Assembly (NCBI RefSeq): GCF_004027225.2
Contig: NC_044279.2
Span: forward strand, 45,718,744 to 45,782,743
DNA length: 64,000 bases
Source: Strigops habroptila
Lineage: Eukaryota > Chordata > Aves > Psittaciformes > Psittacidae
Reading direction: 5' to 3'
Positions 23,711-35,854 of the stretch are shown here, in pieces. How positions within the stretch are numbered: the stretch's first letter is position 1; the number at the start of each line of letters is the position of its first letter. The translations under genes were made by a program, and so were the position numbers. Below the pieces are notes generated by a model, which saw only the letters and a list, made by a program, of their open reading frames with translations, had not been told where the DNA came from and did no database searches.

Positions 23711-25699
23711 AGCATTAGGTTTCTTTTGTTAAGAGGGACCTGTAATATCAAATCCAGGTTGAGACCATCTGGTCTAGTTTTGAAACCATTATCATAGAGA
23801 AATTGCAGTCATTTCCACCTGTGGCCATTTGCACGTCTTGTGCTCCTCCACTCTCACTTGCACGAAGGAGATGGTAGCTTCTGTAGGCTTGTTGAATTCA
23901 CATTCTATACCAGTTGCTAGGCAGTATAGAATGTTCCATTGCCACGGCTGCCAATGGCTCCTCCAGCTGGTGACGTCAGCATGATGGTTCCATGTGGCCA
24001 GTCCAGCTTGAACATCTTCCTTTATCTCGTTTCATCAAAGCATGGAAAATCAGACCATCTCAAAGAGTCTCCCATTCTCCCATCCTATGTTTATTTCATG
24101 TAAAATGGAGCAAACCCATCTGGTGATGCTTAAATAATACCCAACTTCTTCCTGTAGAACCTGTGGTCTTGGAAACAAATCTTTGAGAGCACAAAGATGA
24201 ACCTTGTTCTTTGACTGTTTTCTAAGCCAAGTCCTTGTGCCCCACGAGTTTCTTACTCCACTTCTTTCTGTGGATTGAGAAACTTGCTGCTTCCCACTAG
24301 TAAGCTGCAGATGTTAACTGCTTACTTTGCTGGGGTTCATTGTTTTTTTCTTGCTTCCATGATGTCCAGTGCCACAGCTGCAGCAGACACTTGTGTCCCT
24401 AATGGACACCTTTGATCCCATTCAGGTCCTAGGCTGCCTCTGAACAAAAAATATTTAGGGGGGCAGATGAAGCTGTAGATTTGACATGGGGTCAATTCCT
24501 CAACAGTGAGTGACATCAGTGACGTGGAGATACCAGCGACAGCGGTAGCGCCTCTGGGATAACATGTTTCAGAAAGGAGAAAAAAAAAAACTCAAACCAA
24601 AAACCTGCAGAGATGCACCTGAAGAGAGGAGTGAGAATATGTGAGAGCAGCAGATCTGCAGACCCCAAGGTCAGTGAAGAAGGAGTTGCTGGAGCAGAAA
24701 TTCCCCTGCAGCCCATGAAGGACCCCACTCTGGAGCAGGGGGATGCCCAAAGAAGGCTGTGACCCCGTGGGAAGCCTGCACTGGAGATGGCTGAACACCT
24801 GCCTACCGATGGGAAGTGGTGAGTGATGTCCTTGTTTCGCTCTGCTTGCGTGCGCAGCTTTTGCTTTAGCTATTAAACTGTGTTTATGTGAACCCAGGAG
24901 TTTTCTCACTGTTGCTATTCTGATTTTCTCCCACAAGTCACTGGGGGGGAGTTGAGTGAGTGAGCAGTCAGCTCTATGGGGCTTAGTTGCCAGCTGTGGT
25001 TAAACCATGGCACTCCCTAAGTTGTTGTTCCTTCATAGAGAAGAATCCGACAGGGGATTAGATCTGAAACTGGCACGTCGAGTTTTTTCTTTTACAAAGT
25101 GCAGGCAAGGATACCAGAGAGGGTTCTGACTGCTGGGGTAGAATGGGGGAGGTGTCCGGAAAATCAATTTGCATGTTTTCTTTGTCCCTGAAAATTTCTG
25201 TTTTCATGAAATCTTCATAGATGCTGCATTTTAAGATTTATGGTGACAAACCTGGTTTCTAAGATAGAAAGTATTTAATACCAGGATGCTTTTACCATCT
25301 TGCATTGCACTGGCCTGTTTTTCATGGCATAACAGGGGAAGATGTTTTTTTGATTTGAGGTGCCAAGTTCTCTGCAAAGAGCTTTGACGTTGAAGGATGA
25401 GGGTAAAGAAGGTGTAGCATTGTGCTTTTCAATTCAATGTGGTCAAAGTTCAGTGCAATTTATATTAAGTGATCACAGTCCTGATACAAGCAAGGGAAAT
25501 AACGTATATAAAATATAATACATCTTTACTTCTATTACGTACATGTACTGTACATTTAGGATTATAATGAAACTATTGTTACACAATTTCCACAATTTCT
25601 AATGTATTGAAACATTACAGAGAATACCCTACATCTTATTTTTGGAATTTACAATTTTATGATCATTTGAACTGCAGTTGAGAATTCCCTTATTTCAAT
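23711..25699. other. Non-coding remainder of unit 2
   Basis: From about 23.83 to 24.46 kb the sequence corresponds to DNA upstream of C12orf50 in unit 1 (about 15.24-15.87 kb). An LTR follows (24.59-25.01 kb), then fragments of RLIG1 intron 1. No CpG island, RLIG1 exon 1 or other gene is seen. Confidence 0.7.
24590..25012 (+). mobile_element. Endogenous retrovirus-type LTR (unit 2)
   Basis: This is a longer version of the unit 1 LTR. Purine-rich sequence with CCCCTGCAGCCCATG-type motifs is followed by TATTAAACTG (poly(A)-type signal), a C-rich tract, GGGGGGAGTTGAGTGAG and a terminal GGTTAAACCATGGCAC. The flank after it (TTGTTCCTTCATA...) is the same as after the unit 1 LTR. No retroviral coding sequence accompanies it. 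The subfamily cannot be named from the sequence alone. Confidence 0.55.
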
Positions 25700-28600
25700 T
25701 TAGATTGTTCTTGTGAATTCAAGTATTCGCTTCATCTCCCTTCTGTCCTCATATCGTTTTCCTTTTCGGTTCACTTCCATGTGTTCTTGGCTCTGTTGTT
25801 AAAATAGATACACAGAACACAATTTTGTGCATAATTTCATACAGTAAAATTACACATTCTTTCAGTAATACTGTACAAAATTAGGAATCACAGGTTAGTT
25901 CTACAGGCCACATTTCAGGTCTGCAAACCCACACAACTCTTAAATGCTCTTTCAGACTGCTCAGCATTGCATAGGATGTTTGGGGATTTGGTTGGGGAAG
26001 TTGTAACTGTGAAGTTTTGATTTCTACGTGGGGAGAGACCAGACGGTCATAATCTCTATCAGGCAGTTACCTGAATGGTTGTTTTAGTCTTGGAGAATGT
26101 TTTTGCCTGTGTATTTCTTCTCCTCCAAGTTGGTGCATTATAGGATCCTGAAGTGTATTTGTCTGTAGGAAGAGCACAGACATGGTTTCCTCACCTGAGC
26201 TGCACTTTCTGGGAAGACTCTCTTAGCCTGACAGGTGAATCAGGTATTACATTATTACAAATACTATGTTAGCTGAAGTATCCATGAATGCATTGGGTGA
26301 GTCATGTAGCACCTCTGAAATAGAAGCTAGGATTAAGTACTTCCAAGCAAAGTGAGTCTACCACGGTCCTCCTGGACTTTAACCAAGTGCATGTTCCTGT
26401 ACTGAAAATCTTCCCAAAGGCATCAACTGCTTTTAGAGGAAACTAATGCATAATCCAGTCCTCCTGTTTTATCCCTGTTTGTGAAGGCACGTAGATGCAA
26501 GGCAATGTTATGTTTAAGTACCCTTGTTTTCTCTTAGTTCCAGACTAATTGCATTAATTCACATTATTAATTCCATACTAAACCTAAAATTTTCACTTTA
26601 CACCCAAGACTGCAGTATTACCATAGATGTCCGTTTGTGTCCAAAATCTCCTATTTTTGCCAGGCGGATTCTTTCCTTTGGAGCATTTCTGAACAGATGG
26701 CTCAGGAACAGCTGGGAAAAAAAAAAAAAAAGGAAACAAAGTAGCGAAAATGGTAATTGTTGCTGGTATGACAAAAATCATATAATCATAGAATCATATA
26801 ATCACAGAATGGTTAGGGTTAGAAAGGACCTTAAGATCATCTAGTTCCAAACCCCCCTGCCACGAGCAGGGACACCTCACACTAGACCATGTCGCCCAAG
26901 GCTCTGTCCAACCTGGACTTGAACGCTGCCAAGGATGGAGCATTTATCACTTTGGGCAACCTGTTCCAGTGCCTCACCACCCTCACAGTAAAGAACTTGT
27001 TCCTTAAACCTAACCTTAACTTTTCATGTTTAAGTTTAAACCCATTTTCCCTTGTCCTGTCGCTACATCCCTGATGAAAAGTCCCTCTCCGGTATCCTTG
27101 TAGGCCCCTGTTGTGGTTTAAGCCCAGCCAGCAACTCAGAACTGGCTGGGCTTAAACCATGACAGCCCCCTTCAGATACTGGAAGGCTGCTATGAGGTCT
27201 TCACGCAGCCTTCTCTTCTCCGGGCTGAACAGCCCCATTTTTCTCAGCCTGTCTTCATATGGGAGGTGCTCCAGCCTCCTTATCATCCTTGTGGCCCTCC
27301 TCTGGACTTGCTCCAACAGCTCCATGTCCTTCTTATGTTGAAGACACCAGATCTGCACACAGTACTCCAAGTGGGATCTCACAAAAGCAGAGTAGAGGGG
27401 CAGGATCACCTCCTTTGTCCTGCTGGTTACCAGCCCCTGAGGGACACCACTTATTACTGGTCTCCAGTTGGACATTGAGCCACTGACCACAACTCTGTGT
27501 GTGTGGCCATCCAGCCAATTCTTTATCCACTGAGTGGTCCATCATTAAATTTATGTCTCTCCAGTTTAGAGACAAGAATGTTGTGCGGGACAGCATTGAA
27601 TGCTTTGCACAGGTCCAGGTAGATTACGTCAACTGCTTTGCCCCTATCCACCAGTTCACTAGCCCCATCACAGAAGGCCATGAAATTGGTCAGGCATAAT
27701 GTACTTTTGGGGAAGCCATGCTGGCTGTCACCAACCACCTTGCTGTTTTTCATGTGCATTAGCATGGTTTCCAGGAGAATCTGTTCCCAGATCCTGACAG
27801 GCAGAGAGGTGAGACTGACTGGTCTGTAGCTTCCTGGGTCTTTCATTTTCCCCTTCTTGAAAATGGGGGTTATATTTCCCTTTTTCCAGTTGTCAGGAAT
27901 GATGCTGATCACCTGGGTTTTGGTCTCGAGGAGATTCCTCTATTGGAAATGAAGACAGTGAGGGACCTCAAGATAGAGATTCAACACGGTTTAAGAGAGG
28001 TTATCAAAACTGTCAAGGGGAAATGACTTTTTAACTTAGGATTATTGAAATTCTTTACCACTAATTTTCTTGATGAGGCGACAGATGAAACAATACAATT
28101 TTCCAGAGAAACTCTGGTCAGGGAAAGGAGAAAGGCACATAAACCCCAAATGATATACTAGATTTTTGAGGCTCTATTAGCAAGTTAAAAATAGAGCAAA
28201 GGTCATGCAGTTATGGTTACATCCAAACCAGATATCAAAAAAGAACAAAAGAAGTCTCAGTATCCCACCTGTAGGCTCCTGTCAAATTTGAGAATAGTAT
28301 GTACTATCAAAGAGGACAAAGATGACAAAAAATAGTATCCTGTTTGAATGCAGGAAGAACGAAATTGTGCTCTGTCCAACAGAAAAAAAAGTGAAAATAA
28401 AATAATATAAATAATAAAAATTTACACTGCATTTGAATCAAGAAGAGCAGTTTAAGTAAGACCTACCCTTTTTTATTCAAGATGAAAAAAACTCCTAAAT
28501 AACGAAAGTAACCATAAATCCATCATACTTAATTGAGAAGTTAAAGGTAACTATTATGAGGTTTAATAAATATTTGAAAAGAATGAATCACATAAAAGAT

Positions 28601-31600
28601 GATGTAACAAATGTGGATGGGTATATTTATACATCAGCACATCATTACATTCATCCCTCTCTTTTGGACAGAGAAAAGAATTCCTGCTTTGAAGGTGATT
28701 AATTACTGTTCATGAACGCTCTGTCTGACTAATTGCAGAGCTTTATAAAGCTTTACATTTCTGTCTGTGAGTCCTGCCGCAGCCTACTTGTGAAAGTTAT
28801 GCTGGATCAAATTTGCTCTTAACTGTCTTCAGCCAGAAATCACTTCATATTCCCGACCACAGCACAATACAGGCCGGTATATTAGAGGCATTTTAAGAAT
28901 CCTCCTGTTGAAGCAGGAACCCACCTCTAGGTCCACTGAACTTTGGTTCTTGGGTGACTGTGACAGTACGGTAGACTACATATGCCGATCTTTGAGGTTC
29001 CGAAGAATAGAAATAAGTCTTTCTTCCAGGTTCTCTCCCATTAGGAAGAGGAGAATTGTCTTCACCATCCTTACAGTGACCCTTTGTTTGGTAACTGGGT
29101 TGTACTTTGGGTTCTGCAGTGTGGCTTTCTAAAAGGGAAAAAACAAACAATACTGTTGTGCTATTACTGAAAATTTGACATACTGCAGAGGACTGGAGGC
29201 TGGAAGACAAGATTAAGAAAATGTTCATTGTGGATAGCCCAATCCAAATATACACAGTTATGTCATTTATGAGGTAATGTTCAGCCATGAGAAGTCCACG
29301 ATCATAAACCTTACCTCCATTTTCAAAGGATCTGAAACCCATTCTGGGAATACTCTCTTTTGGTACTCTCCTTCCCAAACTCTCTCCTTCTCTATTTGTG
29401 GTGTTCAATTCTGGAGGAATTGTATTGCTGTCACCTGTGAAAGCATCAGAATGTTTCAGCTGCTGTTTAAGCACAGGGAAGGGCACTGCCATTCACTTCC
29501 TCCCACCTCTGTGAGCTTGTCATAAGTTCAGTGCAGTTGCCTTCCAACTCTCGTTTTATATTCTTCTCTCTCTTTTGGTTGTTCTTTGGATCTTGCCTGG
29601 AGTAACTCCAGTAGCCGAGCTATAATACTCATGCCCTCTACGAAAATACCATCATACACAGGCTAAAGAAGACACTGGCTCCGAAGCAAAGAACCATCTA
29701 CAAGTTACCTGCTTGTTCTTTAGCTTCTCACTTTTCATGAATGATATTTATGAATCCTACCTGGCTGAATTAATGGTATTTTCAAGGCACCTGTCATAAC
29801 AGAACTTAAAGCCTCAGAGAACTTGGTTGAAGAAATGCTTTGGGGAAACATCTCTATCCTTTTCTTGGAATGTATCTAATGATGTATCACTACATCCCAT
29901 CATCTAACCACCCAAGAGATCCAGCAAAGAGCACGAAGCACCTCTGGGAAAGGGACTTATCTCACCTTTCTTTGGCACTCTCTTATGGTGCAATAAATAG
30001 CTCTCTAAGAGTGCCTCTTGTTGTAAAAGTCTCTCTCCTTTTACAACAGAGAGCCTGGACAAGAACGTTAAACTATGTTACTAACCAAAGGATGGCTGAT
30101 AGCCTGTTTCCACCTTTTACCTCTACAGTCGATGCACGTAGTCACCCCATATGTGACACTCACAATATATATTCATATATATATATACAGGAAATATGTG
30201 GTCCTTGATTGTCCCTGAGTTCAGAGTCCAAAAAGCGGGGAGGAAGGGCAAACTGTGTCACAGTTTCTCCTTGTAAGAGTAATTTCAAAAGTGGTACCCA
30301 GCGTCCGAGGTGATGAAAAGTACTTGCCTTTCTGCAAGTCCCACTGGGTAGCTTCCAAGGGCAGTAGCTCAGTTTCCTGAGATGGTGACACAGGGTTGGA
30401 TGACTGGTGTTGGTCAGGCTGCTGAATCCCATAAAACTCTCCTAAACATTATTCAAGAGGGAAAAATACCCCAAAGTTTACTGTGTGTGCAGCATGGCTG
30501 CTCAGAAAAGAGTGACAACTCCTTTCATACTTACCAGATTTATGGCACATTTCCTTTATTGCTCTTTCCTCTTCGATATCCTCAGCAGTCTTAGGTACCC
30601 AGTCAGAAACATCTGTGGGAAATATTTTTAAAAGATTAGGAGATAGCTAGACAAAGACCTTCAGCAATTCTTAACAATCAACTACCACAACAAATTTCAT
30701 TTGGTCCTGTTTTTTGGTTTTTAGTTTTCTTTTTTATTTCCTTCCCGGTTGCAACCTCTGCTTCTGGACAGGGAAATCATTCCTTCAGATTAGGTATTTC
30801 CAAGGGCAAAGGACTTGCAGTTACAAGCCTTGTAAGAAGATAACGTGTTGATTTCAAGTTATTAGTACTGTAATTCGCGCAGTGTGTGCCTGAGAGTAGG
30901 TCGTTTTCTCACTTTCACTCACCGGGAATGTGCAAGTCGTCCCTTCCCTATGGATCTCTTACCTCTGAATGAGGGCACCAAATTGGTCAGGCATGATTTG
31001 CCCTTAATGAAGCAATGTTGGGCTTGTTTTTCATGTACCTTAGCATCGTTTCTAGGAGAACCTGCTTCAAGATCCTGCCATGCACAGAGGTGAGACTGAC
31101 TGGTCTGCAGTTTCCCACATTAATATATAAATATATAAACATACACATCCAGATAAACTGGATAAATTAAGGAAGAGCTTGGTATGGATTCTTTTTGCTA
31201 GATTTCAGAATAACATTCTGTAAGGAGACTGCCTACAGAGTGCAGCAAATCAATGGAACAAATGATTTAAGTTGAAGTCACACAACTGTCTTTTGTAAAT
31301 AAACCTGTGACTTCCATCACCTTCACTGATGAGTGAGTACAGTCCCTGTTCAAAAGCTTGTTTCCAGGAAAAGAAGTACCTCCTAAGCCTGTAATGTCAT
31401 CCCTGAATTTTGAGAACTTGTGAAGAGTATTAGATGGCCATCTGAATTGTGGATCATATCATCTGAATTGGGGATCACCTTTTAAAGTCTAGTTAATGAG
31501 AAAGAGGAATGTGAGTTATACCACTACTGAAATACACAGCTGGGCATTTCACAGGAGTTAGAAAATGTTGCCTCACTCACAGCTGGTGACTACCAGGTCC

Positions 31601-34063
31601 GATAATCTGGGGATTTGCTGGAAACTATTTCAGCAACTTGTCAGCCACTCTTTTCTTCAAATGTAATGCTTATTCTAATGAATCAGTTGATTATGAAGTA
31701 CATTGCAAGAGTTGACAAAACCCATTCTACTTGCTTATAAAGGATAGAAAAAACTTTACAGATCTCTTCATTGTCCTTTATATTGTCCTCTTCATCATCC
31801 TCTTTGTCACTGATGTTTATAATCAGTGGAGGGTGAATTGGTAGTACAATATTCTCTGGACTTGTGAGTGATCCTTGATACTGGGCTGGAGACAGAATCC
31901 CTTCTTGGTCACCCTGTGGCAGTGGGGCATCTGCAGAAAAGAGCATTAGATTTCTTTTGTTAGGAGGGACCTGGAATGTGAAATCCATGTTGACATCAGC
32001 AGGTCTAGTTTTGAAACCATTATCATATGGAAGTAATCAAAAAATGGAGACATTGTGCCTTTTAGGAAGAATCTTCTGCAGAGGTTGGCAAAAGAGCATC
32101 TTCCAACTACAGAAAGTCTTAAAAACCAGATTAAATATGACAATATAGGGATAGGTGTGATTAGTAATACCTGGTCTGAAATTAATAAATGAGTTCAGGA
32201 TCCCAGTGATGTAAAAGATATGCCAGGCTACCTTTTCCTTTCCTGGGGGAATTTCAGGAACACAAAGGGTTTGCTTCTAAATAGAAGTCTTCCTGCATTT
32301 GTCTCATGACACCTGTCTCCAGGTCTGTAGTTAAGTTAAGGCCCATGAATAACTCTTTTTTTAGCTCTCACTCCTGGTTCTCCTGCATTTCTGATATCTA
32401 AAGATTCCTAACACAACAGCAACAAAAATTCCTGCAACAACCCTATTCAAATGCCAATACAATTCTTTTCCTTGCCTTCCACTTGCAGGGATAGCAGATC
32501 GTACCCCACTGATTTGCCATGGCACATTTCTTGTCTTGTCTTGACTAACTCTAATGAACAAATTATTGAGAAAATATTTTTACTCACTGTTAGTAGGTGG
32601 CAGAAAAAGTCCATTGATATGACGAGGTTTGCTGTGACGGAAGGCGCAGCTGATCCTCACACAGCCTGAGGGCTGTGTTTCCCAGAAACAGGCGATGTTC
32701 TTCAACTTCTGCTGCAGGAGAAAACAGTTTTCAGATACTGTGGTAAAAATGGACTTAATGGATTAGTACATGATATAACTACTGTGCACATATGACTTTT
32801 TGTGCAAGCGCATTGTGATATTTTAGAACATTTAGTTATCTTGAATGAAATCTGCTGTACATGTTCAAATCTTACACAATTACTCTCTTACTATTAGAAT
32901 ACATGTGTCTATGGGAAAATGAGAAGTAAGAAACAAACCCCACAAAGATTCCCAACAAGAAGTGAAAACCTAAACATTTGGGGAATTTGTAATCCTTGCA
33001 CAGACCTTTCAGACTTGGGACTTAAAAATCTGGAAAAAAATCTTTTTTTCCAATTCCCTTTGGAAACATCAGCTTGGCTGCAGAAGGTCACTTTTGTTTT
33101 CAGACTAAAACGTGTTTGAAGGGAGTTGCTCATTTCCACCTCTATTTCTGTATTTCTAAATCCACTGAACAGATGCAAACGACTCCCCCATTTCCATAAC
33201 GGGTGCACAGTATCACAGCCAAGAGGTTTTCCATAGTAACAGAATCTGCACCCGAGGAAAATTAATTTCTGGGTAGTCACACTGGTTTCCCATACCCCGG
33301 TGGCTGCCATAAAGGTGACTCTACTCTTTTAAAAGATTTTGGTTTTAATTAGTTGGGGAGATGATGCAGTAGTCCATGTATAACAGTGTTACAGTGACAA
33401 ATGTAAACTCAGGTTTCTATCCTGGATACAAACCACATCCCAGCTCAGAGCTGTATATGCCAGGTGACCTGTTGTTTCTCAGTGAGTTTCTGTGTGAGGT
33501 TTTTAAAGGAAAACAAAGCCACCCTTGGTATTATTTAAAGGTCAGTTTCTCCCAGTTCCAGACATTCAGAGCTGGGTGTAGGAGCAGCTTTTTTTCACCC
33601 AGTGGAACGTAAATATTCTTTTTTGTGGACAAACCCATTTTTAAGGGCTTTGTTTTAAATAACAGATTTACAGGAATTCAGGTAGTCACTAGAGGCAGAA
33701 ATGATAAACATGGCCATTATATAATCAATATAATGTTTACTCAATAAGCAAGCGATGAGTGGTCTATAGGCGTGATTTCTAACTTCTGTGGTTTTTGATT
33801 GAACCCAGCTGAAGGGAGAAATTGTCTGTAGTTTAGATCTTTAGCTCTTCTCGCCACTTCTGAAAATGATGTATTTGATTTACAGGCGCTGCCATGAAGC
33901 AGACAAAGTGCCATATCAGCTTGAAAGTTTACATAATGACCCTCCCTTTCAACATGGAGGTATCAAGAAAATCAAGGATACAAACCACTCTAAAATCTAA
34001 AGTATTTACCTGTGTGTAGGGGGAATGAAAACGGAAATTGAGTTCATTCCCTGCTGCGCCCAT
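25700..34063 (-). CDS. C12orf50: C12orf50-like CCCH zinc-finger protein, copy 3 (11 exons)
   Basis: Coding exons 5' to 3': 34010-34063, 33140-33268, 32588-32711, 31760-31930, 30535-30612, 30328-30441, 29315-29434, 28925-29128, 26622-26711, 26071-26162, 25700-25792. The joined frame is 422 codons plus stop, with every phase consistent. It is the likely orthologue of human C12orf50, because it lies head to head with the complete RLIG1 gene. Exon 3 holds the intact C-x8-C-x4-C-x3-H finger. Exon 10 reads [13 protein letters not shown], closer to human than copy 1. The exon 6 donor is GC (AAAG|GCAAGT). The start exon has diverged from copy 1: the CYFQF stretch there reads LNFRF here, which removes the first zinc-ligand cysteine. 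Intron 8 contains a CR1 insertion that leaves the splice sites untouched. Molecular function is not established. Confidence 0.82.
26780..27897 (-). mobile_element. CR1 LINE fragment in intron 8 of C12orf50 copy 3
   Basis: On the minus strand this encodes part of a CR1 reverse transcriptase: [29 protein letters not shown], and the C-terminal part with [19 protein letters not shown] and [19 protein letters not shown]. The frame is interrupted. Its 3' end is marked by the short ATCATAGAATC-type repeats at 26780-26810 and the familiar sequence GGTTAGGGTTAGAAAGGACC. The element is 5'-truncated, lacking the endonuclease part, and absent from units 1 and 2. A 46-base inverted-repeat hairpin interrupts it at 27114-27159. 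Confidence 0.85.
27114..27159. repeat. Perfect 18-bp inverted repeat inside the CR1
   Basis: The left arm 27114-27131 and right arm 27142-27159 are exact reverse complements, separated by a 10-base loop. The arms (TGGTTTAAGCCCAGCCAG) resemble the end of the LTR type seen at 17.9 and 25.0 kb (GTTAAACCATG). It looks like a foreign insertion in the CR1 3' region. Confidence 0.85.
30962..31118 (-). mobile_element. Short CR1 fragment in intron 4 of C12orf50 copy 3
   Basis: The stretch matches part of the CR1 reverse-transcriptase region also found at 27.67-27.83 kb (plus-strand wording such as ACCAAATTGGTCAGGCATGA and GGTGAGACTGACTGGTCTG). It is absent at the corresponding place in units 1 and 2. 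It is too short to encode anything. Confidence 0.65.
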
Positions 34064-35339
34064 CTTCACCTCTTCCACCTGTCCTCTCTCAGTACTCTCT
34101 GAACATACATGAAAACGTTAAAGCTTTCACATTCTGGCAAACTGTAATCCTACCCTAAAATCAGTAGCTTTGTTTCAAAAACTGGACCTTCAGAACATTA
34201 GTTCTGCTGGGTTTTTTTGAAACAAAACTCCAACTAACAAAGAAGAAGGAAGGATGTGGTACCTTCTCCGGGCATCCTGAGCCGACGAAGGCAGTTGCTG
34301 TCCAGTATAGAATGTTCCGTTTCCACAGTTGCCAACGGCTGCTCCAGCTGGTTCCATGATGGTTCCATGTGGCCAGTCCAGCTTGAACATCTTCCTTTAT
34401 CTCGTTGCTTCAGAGTAAAGTATGGAAAATGGGACTTTCTCCAAGAATCTCCCATTCCGGTGTTTCTTTACCATAAAATGTAGTAAGGTGCTAGCTGTTA
34501 ACTGCTTAGATTGCTGGAGTACCTTGCTTTTTCTTGCTTCCATGATGCCAGTGCCACAGCTACAGCAGAAAGAGCAGCGGACACTTGGGTCCCTTACAAA
34601 AAACTCTGTTCCCATTCAGGTCCTAGGCTCTCTCTGAATAAAAAATATCTAGGGGGGGGGAATTAAGTTTTCATCCTGGAAATCAGTTAAGGCATGCTAT
34701 TATCCCGAGTTTATGGGGTCAAATCCACAACCGTGAGCGACATCAGTGACTTGGAAATGAACACTTATGAGCATTCTTGAATAAAACCCTGGAATTTAGG
34801 GAAAAGAAACAAACAAAAAATCACAAAGTAAGAAAAAACCCCCCATCAAGAACCCACCCCAACAGTGCGTGGTGACAAGACTGCCTGACAACTCAGCAGA
34901 GCATAGCAGTGCTGTACGTCATTGGTGTGCCAGGGCAGGACTGACTGGGGCACACAGGCAAAGGAGAATTCAGCAAAAGCAGATGAGGGCCATGAGTAAG
35001 GAGCTGTCAGTTGGCAGGAGCAGCCCTAGGAAGGATGGGTCAGCTCTGCCAGGGGCTATCCAAACAGGCGCTCTCTGTAGCTGTACAGCTGGGCCTACGA
35101 GAGGCACAGCAGAGCTGGCCAGAAGAGCTGATTCTGCACTGGGTTTGTGTGGCAAGAATTTGGCAGCTGGGGCTGCAGGGCTGGCTTCTGGGAGAAGCTG
35201 CTCAAGCTTCCCCCGTGTCTGACAGGGCCAATGCCAGCGGGGAAGAAGGGAGTGGTGGGGGGAAGGCATTTGGACATTTGGCTTTTATTTCTCATGCCCC
35301 TGCTTGGCTGCGATTGGCAATAAACAGAGAAAAGGATGA
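34064..35339. other. Upstream region of C12orf50 copy 3
   Basis: No coding sequence is recognised. The right half is nearly identical to the corresponding part of unit 1 (16.2-16.69 kb). It lies between the C12orf50 start codon and the RLIG1 CpG promoter and probably contains the C12orf50 transcription start and 5' untranslated region. Confidence 0.5.
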
Positions 35340-35854
35340 GTGATCGCTGCACGTGTCCTTGTGTCGACCCAGGACCCTTTGGTTGTACGTTCTCCCCTCT
35401 TCGCAGCTGAGGAGGGCAGTGATAGAGCAGCTTTGGTGGGCACCTGGCGTCCAGGCGGGGTCAACCCGGCAGAGACTCAAGGGTTGTACGCCGAGGCAGA
35501 GAGCCTGGATAAGGAAGGAGGCGGCTGTCCTAAGGGAGAGGTCACCACAGCCTGGCGCCTCAGGCCGGCCTCAGCCTCACCCTGGCGGCCGCCCCGGCCC
35601 GGCGGGAGCCGCCGCTGTGGAGAGCGGAGCTGCCCGGGGCCTGAGGCTGGGCGGGGCGGCAGAGAGCGGCAGAGCCACCGCGAGGCTGCGGGCCGCTGGA
35701 GACAGGCGGCCACGCTCCGCCCCACCGCGCTCAGGGCTGCGCCGCGGCTCCTGGCGGGCGGGAGCGGTAACGGACTCCATTTCCCGTGGCGCCCCGCGGC
35801 GCAGGCGCATTGTGGGCTCGGAGCGGGGACGCCGGCGGGAGCGGGGCCGGGGCC
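35340..35854. promoter_or_regulatory. CpG-island promoter of RLIG1
   Basis: The sequence is strongly GC- and CpG-rich from about 35.5 kb into exon 1 and on to about 36.1 kb. An NRF1-like GCGCAGGCGCA lies at 35799-35809, 46 bases before the ATG. A TTTCCCG-type element lies just upstream. No TATA box is evident. Because C12orf50 starts on the other strand about 1.8 kb away, a bidirectional role is possible but not shown. Confidence 0.7.

Larger units (their letters stand above)
18500..25590. repeat. Tandem duplication unit 2 (decayed)
   Basis: This is the second copy of the C12orf50-RLIG1 block, shorter than the others because of large deletions. It lost the region from C12orf50 exon 3 through the start exon (jump near 23.83 kb) and the CpG island with RLIG1 exon 1. 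Remnants of RLIG1 intron 1 persist at about 25.24-25.34 kb. Long parts (18664-19786, 22080-23500) are nearly identical to unit 1. Confidence 0.8.

Noticed and set aside
27152-27912. Reverse-transcriptase-like minus-strand frames as a host gene
   Set aside because: They belong to a 5'-truncated, interrupted CR1 copy.
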